From Leptospira noguchii serovar Panama str. CZ214 (GTDB lineage Bacteria; Spirochaetota; Leptospiria; Leptospirales; Leptospiraceae), in the NCBI RefSeq assembly GCF_000306255.2, contig NZ_AKWY02000014.1:51001-115000 (forward strand): a stretch of 64,000 nt of DNA, in the 5' to 3' direction. Of this stretch, positions 42,118 to 54,567 are shown in pieces (the stretch's first letter is position 1; every line of letters starts with the position of its first letter). Below the pieces are notes generated by a model. It ran no database searches, was not told where the DNA came from, and saw only the letters and a list, made by a program, of their open reading frames with translations. The position numbers and the translations under genes are program-made.

Positions 42118-44238
42118 TTATTTATGAAGTAACTCCTGTACAATTTTTTGAAATTCGGGATTCTCTTCCAAGAGGGAAAAATGTTCTCTTGCCCACAAAA
42201 AATGAGTTTTTAAATGTTCCGTTTTTTCCAGTCGACGCAAATGTTGTAATGCCAGTTGTGGTTCTTGTATCAAACAAAAATATCCGGCCAGAGTCAAAGC
42301 TAAGCGATTTGAATGCACCGTTTCTGGTGAACGAGGTAAACGATCTGCGATGGCTTTTATATATTCTGGTTTAGAACTTTCTTTGAGGTATGTGAATAAA
42401 AAAAGATTCAGAGTTTCGGAAAGATCATCCTGAGATACTTCGTTGAATTCATCTTCATAAATTTCGAGCCATTTGTTTTGTCCGAAAATTTGGGAAAAAT
42501 AAAGATGGTCCTTTAGTACTCTTTGAGAGATGAATTTTTCCTCATTTAGAATTTTAGGTTTTTCTTTTCCTACCTTGAACAGAAGTTCCGGAGGATAATC
42601 GTCGTGTGCATACGATCGGTAGATGTAAAGAGGATTTGTTTTTTTGATTTTTAAAAATTCGGAACGCGACAGGGTCAATGCCAATGCTTTTTCAAAAACG
42701 AGGTCGAGCAAATCGTTTCTGAGTCGGGAATGTATTTCTTCATAGCTCTCTTCTGTAGGGACAACCTTCGAAAACACAAAATCAAAATCTACTGCGGGTT
42801 CGCCTCCATCGAACTCGTTGAGTATATCTTCCGGATCGTTGTTGCCGGTAGCAAAACAAAACGAGAGTCCTACGTCCCCTTTTAAATCGTCCCAAAAAAA
42901 TAGTACACCACTTAACTCTTCTTCGATTTGGGTCGCTAAATCTTGCCAATGTGCGTCCAGTTGACGCACGGCTTCGATAAAAACTTTTTCCCATGAAATA
43001 TTTGTCAGTGTGTTGAGTGCAGCTTCGTTTTCCTGTCCAAGTTCGGAGATAATTTGCTCCGTGCTGGTTTTTAAATCGGCAATAAGATTTTCCGGAACGA
43101 CGATGTCGTTTTTTTTAGGACTACTTACAATTTGTAAATTTGAAGTTTGTGTCGGTTCAAATTCAGTCCAAACTAACTTTCCGTCTCTTGTAAAAAACTG
43201 ATTGTAACTAGATGTTTTAGGGCTCGGAGAAAAACTAACTTTGATTAAACCCGATAAAGAATTATCAATATGATTGTAGATCGGAGGAAGAATATATTCT
43301 CCTGAGGTATTGATCAATCCGTATTTCTTTTTGATTTCTACAACGGCCACACCGTTTGAAAATCGGCTGGTCCTAGTAAAGGTTGGTTGTATTACCCAAG
43401 TGCCTGTTGGGTCTATATAACCCCATTTATTTGTAAGTGCGTCTGCGAAACCTTCTGAAAAATCTCCTGTAGATCTGAATTTTGTCGGGACCGCTATTTT
43501 TCCGGATGTATCAATGTGTCCCCATTTACTTTTGTCGTCGTGAATTGCAGCAAAACCTCCGGAAAATCCATTAGAATATTCAAATATAGGATTGATCTTA
43601 TAATTGCCGGTTAAATCGATAAAACCGTGTTTTTTAGTTTTTTTATCCCTCACGTTAGCTAAACCTTCTGAAAATCTGCCAATCGATCCGAACTTAGGCT
43701 GGATCATATAACGGCCGCTTAAATCAACCACTCCATATAGATCATAGTCTTCGTTGGCTATCGCTACTGCCTGATCTTCGAAATAGAGCGAAGCAAGAAA
43801 TTTAAAAGGGATAATCAGTTGTCCCGATTTGTCGACGGCTCCCCATTTTTGATTTTCACTAGATTGAACACTTCCAAGTCCGTTTTTGAAATTTTCTGCT
43901 CCTCCGTATTGAAAGGGAATTACAACTTCTCCCTCTAAGTTCATGTAGCCGCATTTATACCTACCTCGTTTTTCTTCTATATAATAAGCTATGGCAAGAC
44001 CTTCGTGGAATTGTCCTAAATCCGTTCCGGTCTGAATTTCGAATATCGTTTCATTTCTTTCGTTTATGATAAATTTTTTACCGTCTTTTTTTACTTGGGC
44101 GAATCCTTCGTGAAATTCTTCTGCATTTTCGTATTCCGGTTCGATCGTCCATTGACCAAGCGTATTAATATATCCTAATTTACTGTTTTTCTTGTCGTTC
44201 GACCAACTTCGCACGGGAAACAAGATTTGATCTTTCAT
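42118..44238 (-). CDS. WG-repeat protein
   Basis: Residues about 15-360 of this 706-residue protein are roughly ten WG (KWG leptospira-type) beta repeats. Each has a Gly-Tyr/Phe-Ile-Asn/Asp-x-x-Gly core, then a Pro-x-Phe/Tyr strand and FxxGxA (GYINTLGQWTIEPEYENA, KWGYIDPTGTWVIQPTF). The C-terminal half is soluble alpha/beta sequence, with LSGVLFFWDDLKGDVGLSF and a final helical TPR-like tail. WG repeats are beta-sheet binding scaffolds of unclear ligand. The gene overlaps the upstream Imm11-like gene by four bases (ATGA), so the two are coupled. Confidence 0.85.
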   Translation of the reverse strand: MKDQILFPVRSWSNDKKNSKLGYINTLGQWTIEPEYENAEEFHEGFAQVKKDGKKFIINERNETIFEIQTGTDLGQFHEGLAIAYYIEEKRGRYKCGYMNLEGEVVIPFQYGGAENFKNGLGSVQSSENQKWGAVDKSGQLIIPFKFLASLYFEDQAVAIANEDYDLYGVVDLSGRYMIQPKFGSIGRFSEGLANVRDKKTKKHGFIDLTGNYKINPIFEYSNGFSGGFAAIHDDKSKWGHIDTSGKIAVPTKFRSTGDFSEGFADALTNKWGYIDPTGTWVIQPTFTRTSRFSNGVAVVEIKKKYGLINTSGEYILPPIYNHIDNSLSGLIKVSFSPSPKTSSYNQFFTRDGKLVWTEFEPTQTSNLQIVSSPKKNDIVVPENLIADLKTSTEQIISELGQENEAALNTLTNISWEKVFIEAVRQLDAHWQDLATQIEEELSGVLFFWDDLKGDVGLSFCFATGNNDPEDILNEFDGGEPAVDFDFVFSKVVPTEESYEEIHSRLRNDLLDLVFEKALALTLSRSEFLKIKKTNPLYIYRSYAHDDYPPELLFKVGKEKPKILNEEKFISQRVLKDHLYFSQIFGQNKWLEIYEDEFNEVSQDDLSETLNLFLFTYLKESSKPEYIKAIADRLPRSPETVHSNRLALTLAGYFCLIQEPQLALQHLRRLEKTEHLKTHFLWAREHFSLLEENPEFQKIVQELLHK

Positions 44239-44798
44239 AAACTTACGTAATCTTCCAAGGGCAGCAGTGAGATGTTCTGCAGATTTGCCGTTTCGATTTT
44301 TTGTTTTAATTGGGAATCCACTATCATAAGATTTGGTTCTTCGCCTAATCGAAATAGTCTATGTCCATTTGCAAGAGTGGGATCGATAATCGGATTCTTC
44401 AAAATTAATCTTCCAGCGGGACTTTTATCAATTCCACTTTTGAGACATGAAATGATGTTAGTGACAACGGCCAGGAAATATTCTGCTGTTTTATCTCCAG
44501 ATCGTTCTTCGATTAGTTCGACCGGATAATAGATTATATTATTTATTTCTAAACTATCAAAAATAGATTTTAGTTTTTTCGAAAAAAGAGGTAAGTCCGC
44601 GGTCATTATATCCGGATAGATCGTTTCCTCTTCTTCGTCAATGGTTACCGGTAATTGGATCGGCAGATTCTTTACTTCGATCTTTTTTCCGAGCATTACG
44701 TCTATCATATCAATTTCATCCGGTATATCTCCGATAAAAGGAATATTCCACTGGCCTTGGACTTCATCCAATATGAAATGACTAGTAAATTGATTCAT
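44235..44798 (-). CDS. Imm11-like (DUF1629) protein
   Basis: This 187-residue protein resembles the Imm11/DUF1629 family of polymorphic-toxin immunity proteins. It has an N-terminal region with a short WNIP segment, a middle PLFSKKLKSIFDSLEINNIIYYPVEL, and a C-terminal HRLFRLGEEPNLMIVDSQLKQKIE that is characteristic. Imm11 members are predicted immunity proteins, and many have no adjacent toxin. None is visible here. It precedes the WG-repeat gene with an ATGA overlap, so both should be produced together. Identification is from pattern memory only. Confidence 0.6.
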   Translation of the reverse strand: MNQFTSHFILDEVQGQWNIPFIGDIPDEIDMIDVMLGKKIEVKNLPIQLPVTIDEEEETIYPDIMTADLPLFSKKLKSIFDSLEINNIIYYPVELIEERSGDKTAEYFLAVVTNIISCLKSGIDKSPAGRLILKNPIIDPTLANGHRLFRLGEEPNLMIVDSQLKQKIETANLQNISLLPLEDYVSL

Positions 44799-44876
44799 GC
44801 GAAATTCCTAATGTAAAAATTTATCTGATAAATTGTGTCGTCTAAGAAAAAATCAAGAACAAACTTAATTCCGCTT

Positions 44877-46388
44877 TTATTGAACATTTTTATACTTAAG
44901 TTGTTTTAAGTCACAATCGTTTTCGTCCATATCAGTTCGAACTCCAAGAAAAGTAGGTTGATACAAAGAACCACCTCGATAGGCGTATAAATAACGTACT
45001 TCTATAATGTCGTTTTCTTTAGGCATTTCAAAATTAACCGGAATTGTAACGTTACCGACAGAAACCCAATCGTTTCCGTTGTAAAGACGCATGCTAACGC
45101 TACGTTTTAGATTTACCTCTTCCACGCTGACCGTAGCGGTTTCATAAAATTTGAATTTAATCTGGGAACCTTTGCTTGCAGGACGGCCCGCTTTATAAGG
45201 AGCATTCAGATCTTTGAATACAATTCCTTCTTTTTGTTTTTCTCGCAATTCTTCGAGTAAAAGTTTTTTGTCTTTTGTGGAAGTGACCAATTTTACGATA
45301 CGAAAAATAGGATCTGTATTTTTTAAAATAGATTCCAGTATCGTATAACGTTCTTGATATGGAAGGTGTTGAATATCGTTTCCGTCTTTCGAAAAAATGT
45401 CAAAAGGATAAAAAACGTCTCCGATTACTTCTCCGTCTAAAATAAAATCTTCTGAAAAACCAAGAGAGTAGTCGTGTAAAATTTGCGAAATAGCAATGAT
45501 TAAACCTTTACGATTGATTCCTTCTACGTTGTCTCCGATTTTACGAATCATCATACGATTTCCGTCTAATTTTTCTTGAGCCCCATATTGATCGTTTTCG
45601 ATATATGTGGAAAGTTCATCATCATCAATTGGATTGAGTAGTTGGCAATGAATCCCACTGATTCGTTCTTCTTTTGTAGAGTGTAGATAAGGAGTACCGG
45701 ATTCTACTTCCGTGTATCCTTTTGCCATCTTAGAATGTACGAGCTGGCGCATGATTTTTTGCGCGGCTTCGTAAGATACAGGCTTTGAGGTTTTAGTTCC
45801 GGTTTGAAGAGAACTTCCCCGTCTACCAAAAGCGAAATGAACCACATAACCTTCTCCTGCCGGATCTATGTTTACGTGATAAACTTTATCGCTACCTTCA
45901 CCTTGATAATAAAGACTGATTTTATTGAACTCCGTAGAATTTTCTGATGGAAGAGTTTTTGGATTTTGTTCTTGAGCTTTCAAGTCAACTTTTTGAGAGT
46001 GAGATTCGGCGGGTTTTATCATTTTTTGCAGCGACAACTTTATTTCCTCTTCGGTTTGCGGAACGGAAATGTTGTTTTGTTCTTTATGAACCTCTTTTGA
46101 GGATTGATGATTTTTATTTTCAATGGAATTTTTATAATTCTCTTTTTCCAATTTTGGATTTTCGGGCTTTGTAGTATTTTCTTCTTTTTGAATATACCCT
46201 TTTTTTAATTTTTCAGAAAATAGTTTCTGAGCCTCTTTTAAACATTTTTCTTCGTTGTCAAAAGTTTTAGTTTGAGAGGTTCCCGACGTGCCGGTTTTGC
46301 CGTAAGTGACGGTAAAAGAATTTCCTGAAACTTCTATGTTCCAAAATTTGTCCGATGAGCCGTCTTTGAATGTTAGGTGGTGATTCAT
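44877..46388 (-). CDS. WGR-WGR-ATP-dependent DNA ligase fusion
   Basis: The 503-residue protein starts with a WGR domain (about residues 1-70, [19 protein letters not shown]), followed by a charged linker and a second WGR (about 152-225, [19 protein letters not shown]). A covalent nucleotidyltransferase domain follows. Its motif I is EKLDGNR with adenylated Lys273, motif III is [11 protein letters not shown], motif IV is [18 protein letters not shown] and motif V is QIKFKFY. The final 90 residues are an OB-fold ([30 protein letters not shown]). All ligase core motifs are present, so it should seal 5'-phosphate nicks with ATP. WGR modules bind DNA ends in PARPs. A replicative NAD-dependent ligase would be separate, so this is probably an accessory repair enzyme. 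Confidence 0.85.
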   Translation of the reverse strand: MNHHLTFKDGSSDKFWNIEVSGNSFTVTYGKTGTSGTSQTKTFDNEEKCLKEAQKLFSEKLKKGYIQKEENTTKPENPKLEKENYKNSIENKNHQSSKEVHKEQNNISVPQTEEEIKLSLQKMIKPAESHSQKVDLKAQEQNPKTLPSENSTEFNKISLYYQGEGSDKVYHVNIDPAGEGYVVHFAFGRRGSSLQTGTKTSKPVSYEAAQKIMRQLVHSKMAKGYTEVESGTPYLHSTKEERISGIHCQLLNPIDDDELSTYIENDQYGAQEKLDGNRMMIRKIGDNVEGINRKGLIIAISQILHDYSLGFSEDFILDGEVIGDVFYPFDIFSKDGNDIQHLPYQERYTILESILKNTDPIFRIVKLVTSTKDKKLLLEELREKQKEGIVFKDLNAPYKAGRPASKGSQIKFKFYETATVSVEEVNLKRSVSMRLYNGNDWVSVGNVTIPVNFEMPKENDIIEVRYLYAYRGGSLYQPTFLGVRTDMDENDCDLKQLKYKNVQ

Positions 46389-46524
46389 TTTATGGATCCT
46401 AGATGATTTGAAATTGGAGTTTATTAAGTAATTAGTATATTTAAATTTAATAATTTTATCAATTGATTGAAATATGCTCTTTGTTTTTTGGCGGTTCCAA
46501 AAAATTATGAATGAGTTATAATAT

Positions 46525-46615
46525 TAGAGTTGTTGAAAAATGAATTCTCCATCAATTTCCGTCTTATGGAAATGGTTTTGTTGATCGCCCACTATGGAAT
46601 TTTTCAACAACTCTA
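46525..46615 (-). repeat. Family A inverted-repeat element, copy 8
   Basis: The ends TAGAGTTGTTGAAAAATGA and GGAATTTTTCAACAACTCTA are a nearly perfect inverted pair. The interior holds CCATCAATTTCCG and TATGGAAATGG. It lies between the two WGR genes. Confidence 0.75.
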
Positions 46616-46686
46616 TTCTAAACTAAAATTATTACTCAAATTTAAAGTTATCCATCATGTAATTTAGAATCTTGCATGATTCAGTT

Positions 46687-48630
<1,944 letters not shown>

Positions 48631-48646
48631 TTTATGGATCCTAGAT

Positions 48647-49135
48647 AAGTTTTTAAGTATATTAAAGATTTATAAATAAATGATTCTATACGATGAGACT
48701 TTGGGCTCAATCGTTTAAAATGTATCGCTTTGTGGTTCGATTTTACTTTTTTTAAATCTATAAATTTATATCTTCTGTCTTTTTTTTTGAGACACTTTTT
48801 AAAATGTATAAAACGGATTGTAAATAAAATTTTCTACAAGATCTGTTCTAATGAACTTTTAGGCACAGTATTTTTTTCGTTTTTTAATAAGCGCTCCTTA
48901 CTATCATAAAGAAATAACTCTTAAGATTGCGGGTCTATTTCTGTCAAAAAAACATAAATTTTGGAATAGATACGATCTTGTGCCACTGAGTACAACCCTC
49001 AGTTTAAGTTTAGATGTCTTACCGTCTTAATCTATTGTTCGACAGAAATAATTTTCAAAAAATTCAACTTAACTGAATGAATCTCATTTATAATCAAATT
49101 TTCAGTTATACCTGCTGTCTTTAATTGCACAGAAC
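48647..49135. other. Gene-free stretch downstream of the RHH remnant
   Basis: This AT-rich spacer would be the place for a toxin gene partnering the RHH remnant on the minus strand. I read through it in all minus-strand frames and found only short open stretches with frequent stops and no recognisable toxin motif. Confidence 0.35.
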
Positions 49136-49288
49136 TTATTTCGAAAAACTTTTCCCATTTGAATTATCTTTCAAAGTGGCTCTTGCGGCTTCTTTGATTA
49201 GTTCGGAACTGAATCGGTGTTCTCGCTTTGCAATTTTATCTATTTCTTTTAAAATTCTTTTCTCAAAGGAAATATTGACGGTTTGATT
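49136..49288 (-). pseudogene. Ribbon-helix-helix (CopG-like) antitoxin remnant
   Basis: The minus strand encodes TVNISFEKRILKEIDKIAKR followed by EHRFSSELIKEAARATLKD and a 10-residue tail before TAA. This is a typical RHH repressor fold: one beta-strand, then two helices with the conserved hydrophobic spacing and SSELIKEAAR. Only TAG AAT CAA precedes the strand, so the usual ATG is missing and no alternative GTG or TTG exists. It is most simply a toxin-antitoxin relic that lost its 5' end and partner. Rare-start translation cannot be excluded. Confidence 0.65.
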
Positions 49289-49358
49289 CTATATAAAGTT
49301 TGTATATGGTTAAATTTTACTTTAAAGTTTAATTTCGACATTTAACGAATATTAACAA

Positions 49359-49452
49359 TAGAGTTGTTGAAAAGTTAATAGTTTTTCTTTGATGGAAGCG
49401 TCGATTGAAGCAGTTTTGTTAAACGCCACTATGGGATTTTTCAACAACTCTA
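49359..49452 (-). repeat. Family A inverted-repeat element, copy 9
   Basis: The ends TAGAGTTGTTGAAAAGTTAA and GGGATTTTTCAACAACTCTAA bound the element. The interior, with TTTGATGGAAGCGTCGATTG and AGCAGTTTTGTTAAACG, matches copy 2. It lies 70 bases beyond the RHH remnant. Confidence 0.75.
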
Positions 49453-49580
49453 ATGATCAATCATAAAAATGAAAACAGTTCAACTTACCAAAGGCTTTCA
49501 TTTTTTTTAAATCGATAGATTCTTTTTCTGAAAAAATCTCGCCTGAATTCTTGTCTATAATAAGACTACACTAGGCAGCC

Positions 49581-50271
<691 letters not shown>

Positions 50272-50279
<8 letters not shown>

Positions 50280-51108
50280 GATACAATTTTCTAAGAATGA
50301 CTGGAATACAGGCGAGGATGAAACTTCCTTCTCCTAAAATTCTATAGAGCTGTTTTTTTTGAAAAAAAGATTCAAAAAATAGAATGTTTACCGGAATTAA
50401 ATAACCGAAACTTAGGTAAAAAAATTCCGGTAGAATTTCCCATTGATTTTTATAAAGCCAAATCAGATTGAATAGAGTTCCTATTCCGGATAACGTAATA
50501 ACCAATTTTTTTAATGTCTTTTGTGAAACCCATCTTAGAATCGATTCAGCGTTTTCTTTTCGATCCATTTCTATTTCCATATAAGAATTTACGAATGAAT
50601 TGCAAAGTGTGGTCAAAAAAAATAAACCACACCAAATTTTCCAATCGGTTTTAGAAGTAGATAGGATCGGGGCGAACCAAATTCCTGCGGTATAAAGGAT
50701 TGCAACGGAACATTCTTTCCAAAAAAAAGAAACTTGAAAGTAGGAACACACGAAATGTATCGCTACGAAAATTCCAATTGTCAGTGCGACTAATAACGTT
50801 TGTTCCCCTAGAAATAAAATTCCGTAGATAGAACAAAAAATTCCTGTTAAACCGGTCATAATAATTAAGAATATTCTGTTTTTATAATAAAATTCATGTC
50901 TTGGATTTGTGCTTTTTTCACCAAGTTTCCAACCGTCCATCCAATGATCTGCGCTGTAAATTACCCAAACCGTAGTAGGAAGTAATATCCAAAATTCTGT
51001 CTTTAGATCCGAATTTAAAACGTAAGAAGCAAACCAAGCCGAAGAAACAGCCCCACATACTATATCAATACTTAATACATTCCAATAATAGAATATTCTG
51101 TAAAACAT
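50272..51108 (-). CDS. UbiA-like integral membrane protein
   Basis: This 278-residue protein has eight to nine hydrophobic helices and resembles the UbiA prenyltransferase superfamily. It has a first Asp-rich motif [13 protein letters not shown] in the loop after helix 2, and a second polar motif [16 protein letters not shown] after helix 6, in the positions where UbiA enzymes bind Mg-diphosphate. The motifs differ from the canonical NDxxDxxxD, so substrate and activity are uncertain. A non-enzymatic membrane protein is possible. It converges on the lipid desaturase gene and is probably not in the MscS transcription unit, although it lies 50 bases downstream of that gene's end in reverse orientation. 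Confidence 0.55.
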
Positions 51109-51157
51109 AGAGTAGTCCCTTTCTTTTTAAAACTAATTGGGCCGATTACATATTTTA

Positions 51158-52168
51158 TCACTTAAATTCGATTCCTTCTTTTTGAAAACTAGAATGTAGT
51201 CGTTTGATCAATTCGTGTCGAATTAAAAATTGATCTGAAAATTCTAAACAGGGCAGATCCATTTTGAATCCTACTACATTGGGTCCAAATTTTTGATAAG
51301 AGAAAGAAATTTGTCCGATTGAATCGGATGGATAAAACTTTTTTAAGACCTCATTTCCTATGTTTATGGCAAGCAACTCTGCTTTTTCTAAATCGGCTTG
51401 ATAGGTTATATTTGCTTCGATTGGAATTGAAAAACATTTTTTAGATAATTCTAATGTAGTAACTACGGAAGACGCCATCACGGAGTTTGGGACTACAATT
51501 ACACTATCATTATATTTTCGAATTGTAGTACTTCTCCAAGTGATGTCTTGAACGTAACCTTCTAATCCTTCTCCTTGCATCCGAACGTAGTCACCTTTTT
51601 TAAGCTGTTTTCCGAGCAAGATTCCTAACCCGGAAAATAAGTTTGCAAGTGTAGGTTGTAAACCGAGTGCGACGGCAAGACCTCCGACTCCTAGGGCTCC
51701 TAAAATTGGGGCGATTGAAATTCCTAAAGATTGGAGAATCAATAAAATACAAACCGCAAACAATACAATCCGGATCGCGTTACCTATGATGGAAGCAGAA
51801 GAAATCGTTCCTTCTATTTTGGTTTCGAACGCCGCCGAAAAAAGATGAGAGATCGAGATCGTTCCAAGTATGATTGAAAGAATTTTGAAACCTAAAGAGA
51901 CGGATTCTATTGAAGTGAGTTTTAAAAATTTGAGAAATAAAAACGAAGAGAGTAAAAAGAAAAATAAACGAATGATCTTTTTTCCCGCTTTGTAAATCGG
52001 ATGGGAGGTTGGAATTTTATCTCCTAAAAAAAAACCAAACAACCTGGGGTTAATTCTGTCGCTTAATAGATAACCAAAAAATAATACGAAAAGAAAAACT
52101 CCGGTTGCCTTTCCTAATTCCCAAAGAAAGTCTTTAGAAAACCAGTCTTGAATTTCGTTCCAATTCAT
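51158..52168 (-). CDS. MscS-family mechanosensitive channel
   Basis: This 336-residue membrane protein has about four N-terminal helices. They are followed by the MscS pore helix and beta domain: [20 protein letters not shown] is the TM3 glycine/alanine pore motif, GDYVRM and [18 protein letters not shown] form the beta domain, and [12 protein letters not shown] is the conserved PN motif. Such channels release solutes on hypo-osmotic shock. The C-terminal alpha/beta region is present, so it should be a complete channel. It could be co-transcribed with the downstream UbiA-like gene (50-base gap). Confidence 0.92.
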   Translation of the reverse strand: MNWNEIQDWFSKDFLWELGKATGVFLFVLFFGYLLSDRINPRLFGFFLGDKIPTSHPIYKAGKKIIRLFFFLLSSFLFLKFLKLTSIESVSLGFKILSIILGTISISHLFSAAFETKIEGTISSASIIGNAIRIVLFAVCILLILQSLGISIAPILGALGVGGLAVALGLQPTLANLFSGLGILLGKQLKKGDYVRMQGEGLEGYVQDITWRSTTIRKYNDSVIVVPNSVMASSVVTTLELSKKCFSIPIEANITYQADLEKAELLAINIGNEVLKKFYPSDSIGQISFSYQKFGPNVVGFKMDLPCLEFSDQFLIRHELIKRLHSSFQKEGIEFK

Positions 52169-52314
52169 GAGAACATTTTTTATCTAAATCCCAATCGTGC
52201 AAGATCAAATCGTTTGATTTCATTTTGATGTAAGGTTTAAGGATTTCAAGTCGGATCGTGTCTATTTTTGTTCAATTCTTTCCATAGGTTTGTATTCAAA
52301 TTTTAGATTTTAGA

Positions 52315-54567
52315 ATGACAGAACAGAAAACGTTCTTATTCTGCTCCAGACTTAAGGAAGGTGGAATGTTGGATCGATGGAAGAATAAAAATGACAAATC
52401 GGTTCGTTGGGAAGAACTACCAAATCTTCATTCCGACTTGCAGGATCTGGATCTGATCATACGAAGTTTGATTTCGGAAAAACTTTCTCTTGGAATTCGA
52501 GAAATTGTTTTTTGTCTTTCCGCAGAACAAGCCTTATCTCTAAAAAAATCCAGAAACTTTTTAAAGCTAATAAAAGATCTCAAACGAGCCGGTTTTACGA
52601 TTTCATCCGCGGACAGAGATAAAATACTTTCCGCAAATGTAGAGTCTTCTTCTAAATTTTTTCGTTATTTAGAAAACCGTTCCAGAAATACAAACTGTTT
52701 GGTTTGGACGGAGATTTCTGAGCTTTCCCAAATCGAATCAAAATATTATGATTTTCTTAATCATTTTCGCCAGATTAACGGTGACCAATCGTTTCGTCCG
52801 TCTAGGTTTACCATTCGTGTAAAATTACTTTCTATCGTTTCCGCGATTATCACTCTCAGTATGGGGCTGATGATTACGATGGCCACGTATTTTTTTAGGA
52901 AATACAGTGAAATTCTAATTCAAGAATACAATCTATCTCTTGCTAGAATGACAGGACTTCAATTGAGTGGACAACTAAAAGAAACTACTCGTAAAATTCA
53001 GGACTTTCGTTCTGAAGATTCCGAAAAATTTTTTAAAACCAATTCTAATGCGGTGGCATACGTACGTTTTAAAAGTAAGGCGGTAAATTCCGTTTGGGAA
53101 ATAGATTCCCTTTTTTGGAATTCAAAATTTCTAAAGTCTAATTCGGTTGTTCTTGATTCTACACACTTAAAAAAAGCGTTGGAAAAATCTTTTTCCCGTC
53201 TATCAAATACATTAGAAATATTGAATGTTTCTTCTGAATTTGGTTTTCCCGCGGTTGCGGTTTTACTTCCGATAGATGACAAAATTTGCGGTTTGGTTTT
53301 TTCCGCTTCTGAATTTTTAGGTTCTTTTCTCAGTGTTAGACAAACCGATTTTTTTCAAATGATCGTGGTGGATTCTTCCGGAAACTTGATTGCTCATTCT
53401 AACGATAAGGAAGCGGTTTCCGGAAAGGACTATAAAAAACATCCTCTTGTGGAAAATATGTTACGCAGTCCTTCAGATAATGGTTCTCAACGATTCGATT
53501 TTGAAGGCAGAGAAGTATTAGGTTCTTATCAACAATTGGAAGTGGGCGGTTTGGGAATTATCTCTACGTTAGACGCCGATATCGCTTTTGAAGCGGTGTA
53601 TCAGATTAGAAGACAAAATCTTTGGATTATGATTTCTGTTTTATCGGTTGCGTTTTTTGTAGTATTCGTTTTTTCAAGGACGCTTACGATACCTATTATT
53701 CAACTTCTTTCTGCAACTAAGAAAGTAGAACAAGGGGATTACGTCGTCGACATTCGAGCTACTACACACGACGAAGTAGGAGTTCTTACCAATTCGTTTT
53801 TAAGAATGGCGAGGGGTTTGGAAGAAAGAGAAAAAATTAAAAATACGTTTGGAAAGTTTGTAAATAAGGAGATCGCCGAACGCGCGTTATCTTCCGATCT
53901 GAAATTGGGAGGAGAAAATAGGGAAGTCACGGTGTTTTTTTCGGATCTTAGAAATTTTACCGGAATGTCAGAAAAGATGAAACCGGAAGAGGTGGTTGAA
54001 TTTTTAAATCAGTACTTCACCGAAATGGTAGAATGTATTTATCTGACTCAGGGAATTGTGGATAAGTTTATTGGCGATGCCGTGATGGCTCACTGGGGAG
54101 CTTTGGTTCATGATGGAAACGAAGCTAAAAATTCGATTAACGCTGCTTTGTTGATGAGAAGGGCGTTGATAGAATTTAATCTAAAAGGAAAAGAAATTGG
54201 TCGTCCTTTTACTCGTTTTGGTTGTGGGATCAATTCTGGACCTGTAATCGTTGGACAAATTGGTTCCGAAAAGAAGTTAGAATTTACAGTTATCGGAGAT
54301 GCGGTTAATCTCGCTTCTAGAATTGAATATTTAAATAAGGAATTTGGTACGGACATTCTAATTTCTGAAAGTACGTATCAACAAACAAAGGACCATTTTA
54401 ATTTTGTGGAACTTCCTCCCGTTTGGATCCGTGGCAAGGAAAAACCGCAAGTCATCTATGCGGTGTTAGGTTGGAAAGAGGATCAGGATTGTCCTAAGTC
54501 TTTGGAAGAATTAAGAACGTTATGCGATATCCCAGATCCTGAAAACCCTTCTCGGTCTTTAGCATGA
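52315..54567 (+). CDS. Membrane-bound class III adenylate/guanylate cyclase with HAMP domain
   Basis: The 750-residue protein has a cytosolic N-terminal part (about 1-170), a membrane helix (about 175-200) and an extracytoplasmic sensor of dCache-like character (about 200-440, VVDSSGNLIAHSNDKEAVSGKDY). A second helix (about 438-460), a HAMP segment (LLSATKKVEQGDYVVDI) and a catalytic class III cyclase domain (about 530-715) follow. The metal-binding FFSDLRNFTGMSE and FIGDAVMAHWGA aspartates are present, as is INSGPVIVGQIGSEKKLEFTV-type sequence. It should make cAMP or cGMP in response to an external signal. It is the first gene of a four-gene run; its stop overlaps the FecR-domain gene by four bases. 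Confidence 0.92.
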   Translation: MTEQKTFLFCSRLKEGGMLDRWKNKNDKSVRWEELPNLHSDLQDLDLIIRSLISEKLSLGIREIVFCLSAEQALSLKKSRNFLKLIKDLKRAGFTISSADRDKILSANVESSSKFFRYLENRSRNTNCLVWTEISELSQIESKYYDFLNHFRQINGDQSFRPSRFTIRVKLLSIVSAIITLSMGLMITMATYFFRKYSEILIQEYNLSLARMTGLQLSGQLKETTRKIQDFRSEDSEKFFKTNSNAVAYVRFKSKAVNSVWEIDSLFWNSKFLKSNSVVLDSTHLKKALEKSFSRLSNTLEILNVSSEFGFPAVAVLLPIDDKICGLVFSASEFLGSFLSVRQTDFFQMIVVDSSGNLIAHSNDKEAVSGKDYKKHPLVENMLRSPSDNGSQRFDFEGREVLGSYQQLEVGGLGIISTLDADIAFEAVYQIRRQNLWIMISVLSVAFFVVFVFSRTLTIPIIQLLSATKKVEQGDYVVDIRATTHDEVGVLTNSFLRMARGLEEREKIKNTFGKFVNKEIAERALSSDLKLGGENREVTVFFSDLRNFTGMSEKMKPEEVVEFLNQYFTEMVECIYLTQGIVDKFIGDAVMAHWGALVHDGNEAKNSINAALLMRRALIEFNLKGKEIGRPFTRFGCGINSGPVIVGQIGSEKKLEFTVIGDAVNLASRIEYLNKEFGTDILISESTYQQTKDHFNFVELPPVWIRGKEKPQVIYAVLGWKEDQDCPKSLEELRTLCDIPDPENPSRSLA

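Noticed and set aside
48647..49135. Search for a toxin gene partnering the RHH remnant
   Set aside because: Stops are frequent in all minus-strand frames, and no PIN, MazF, RelE or HipA motif was visible.
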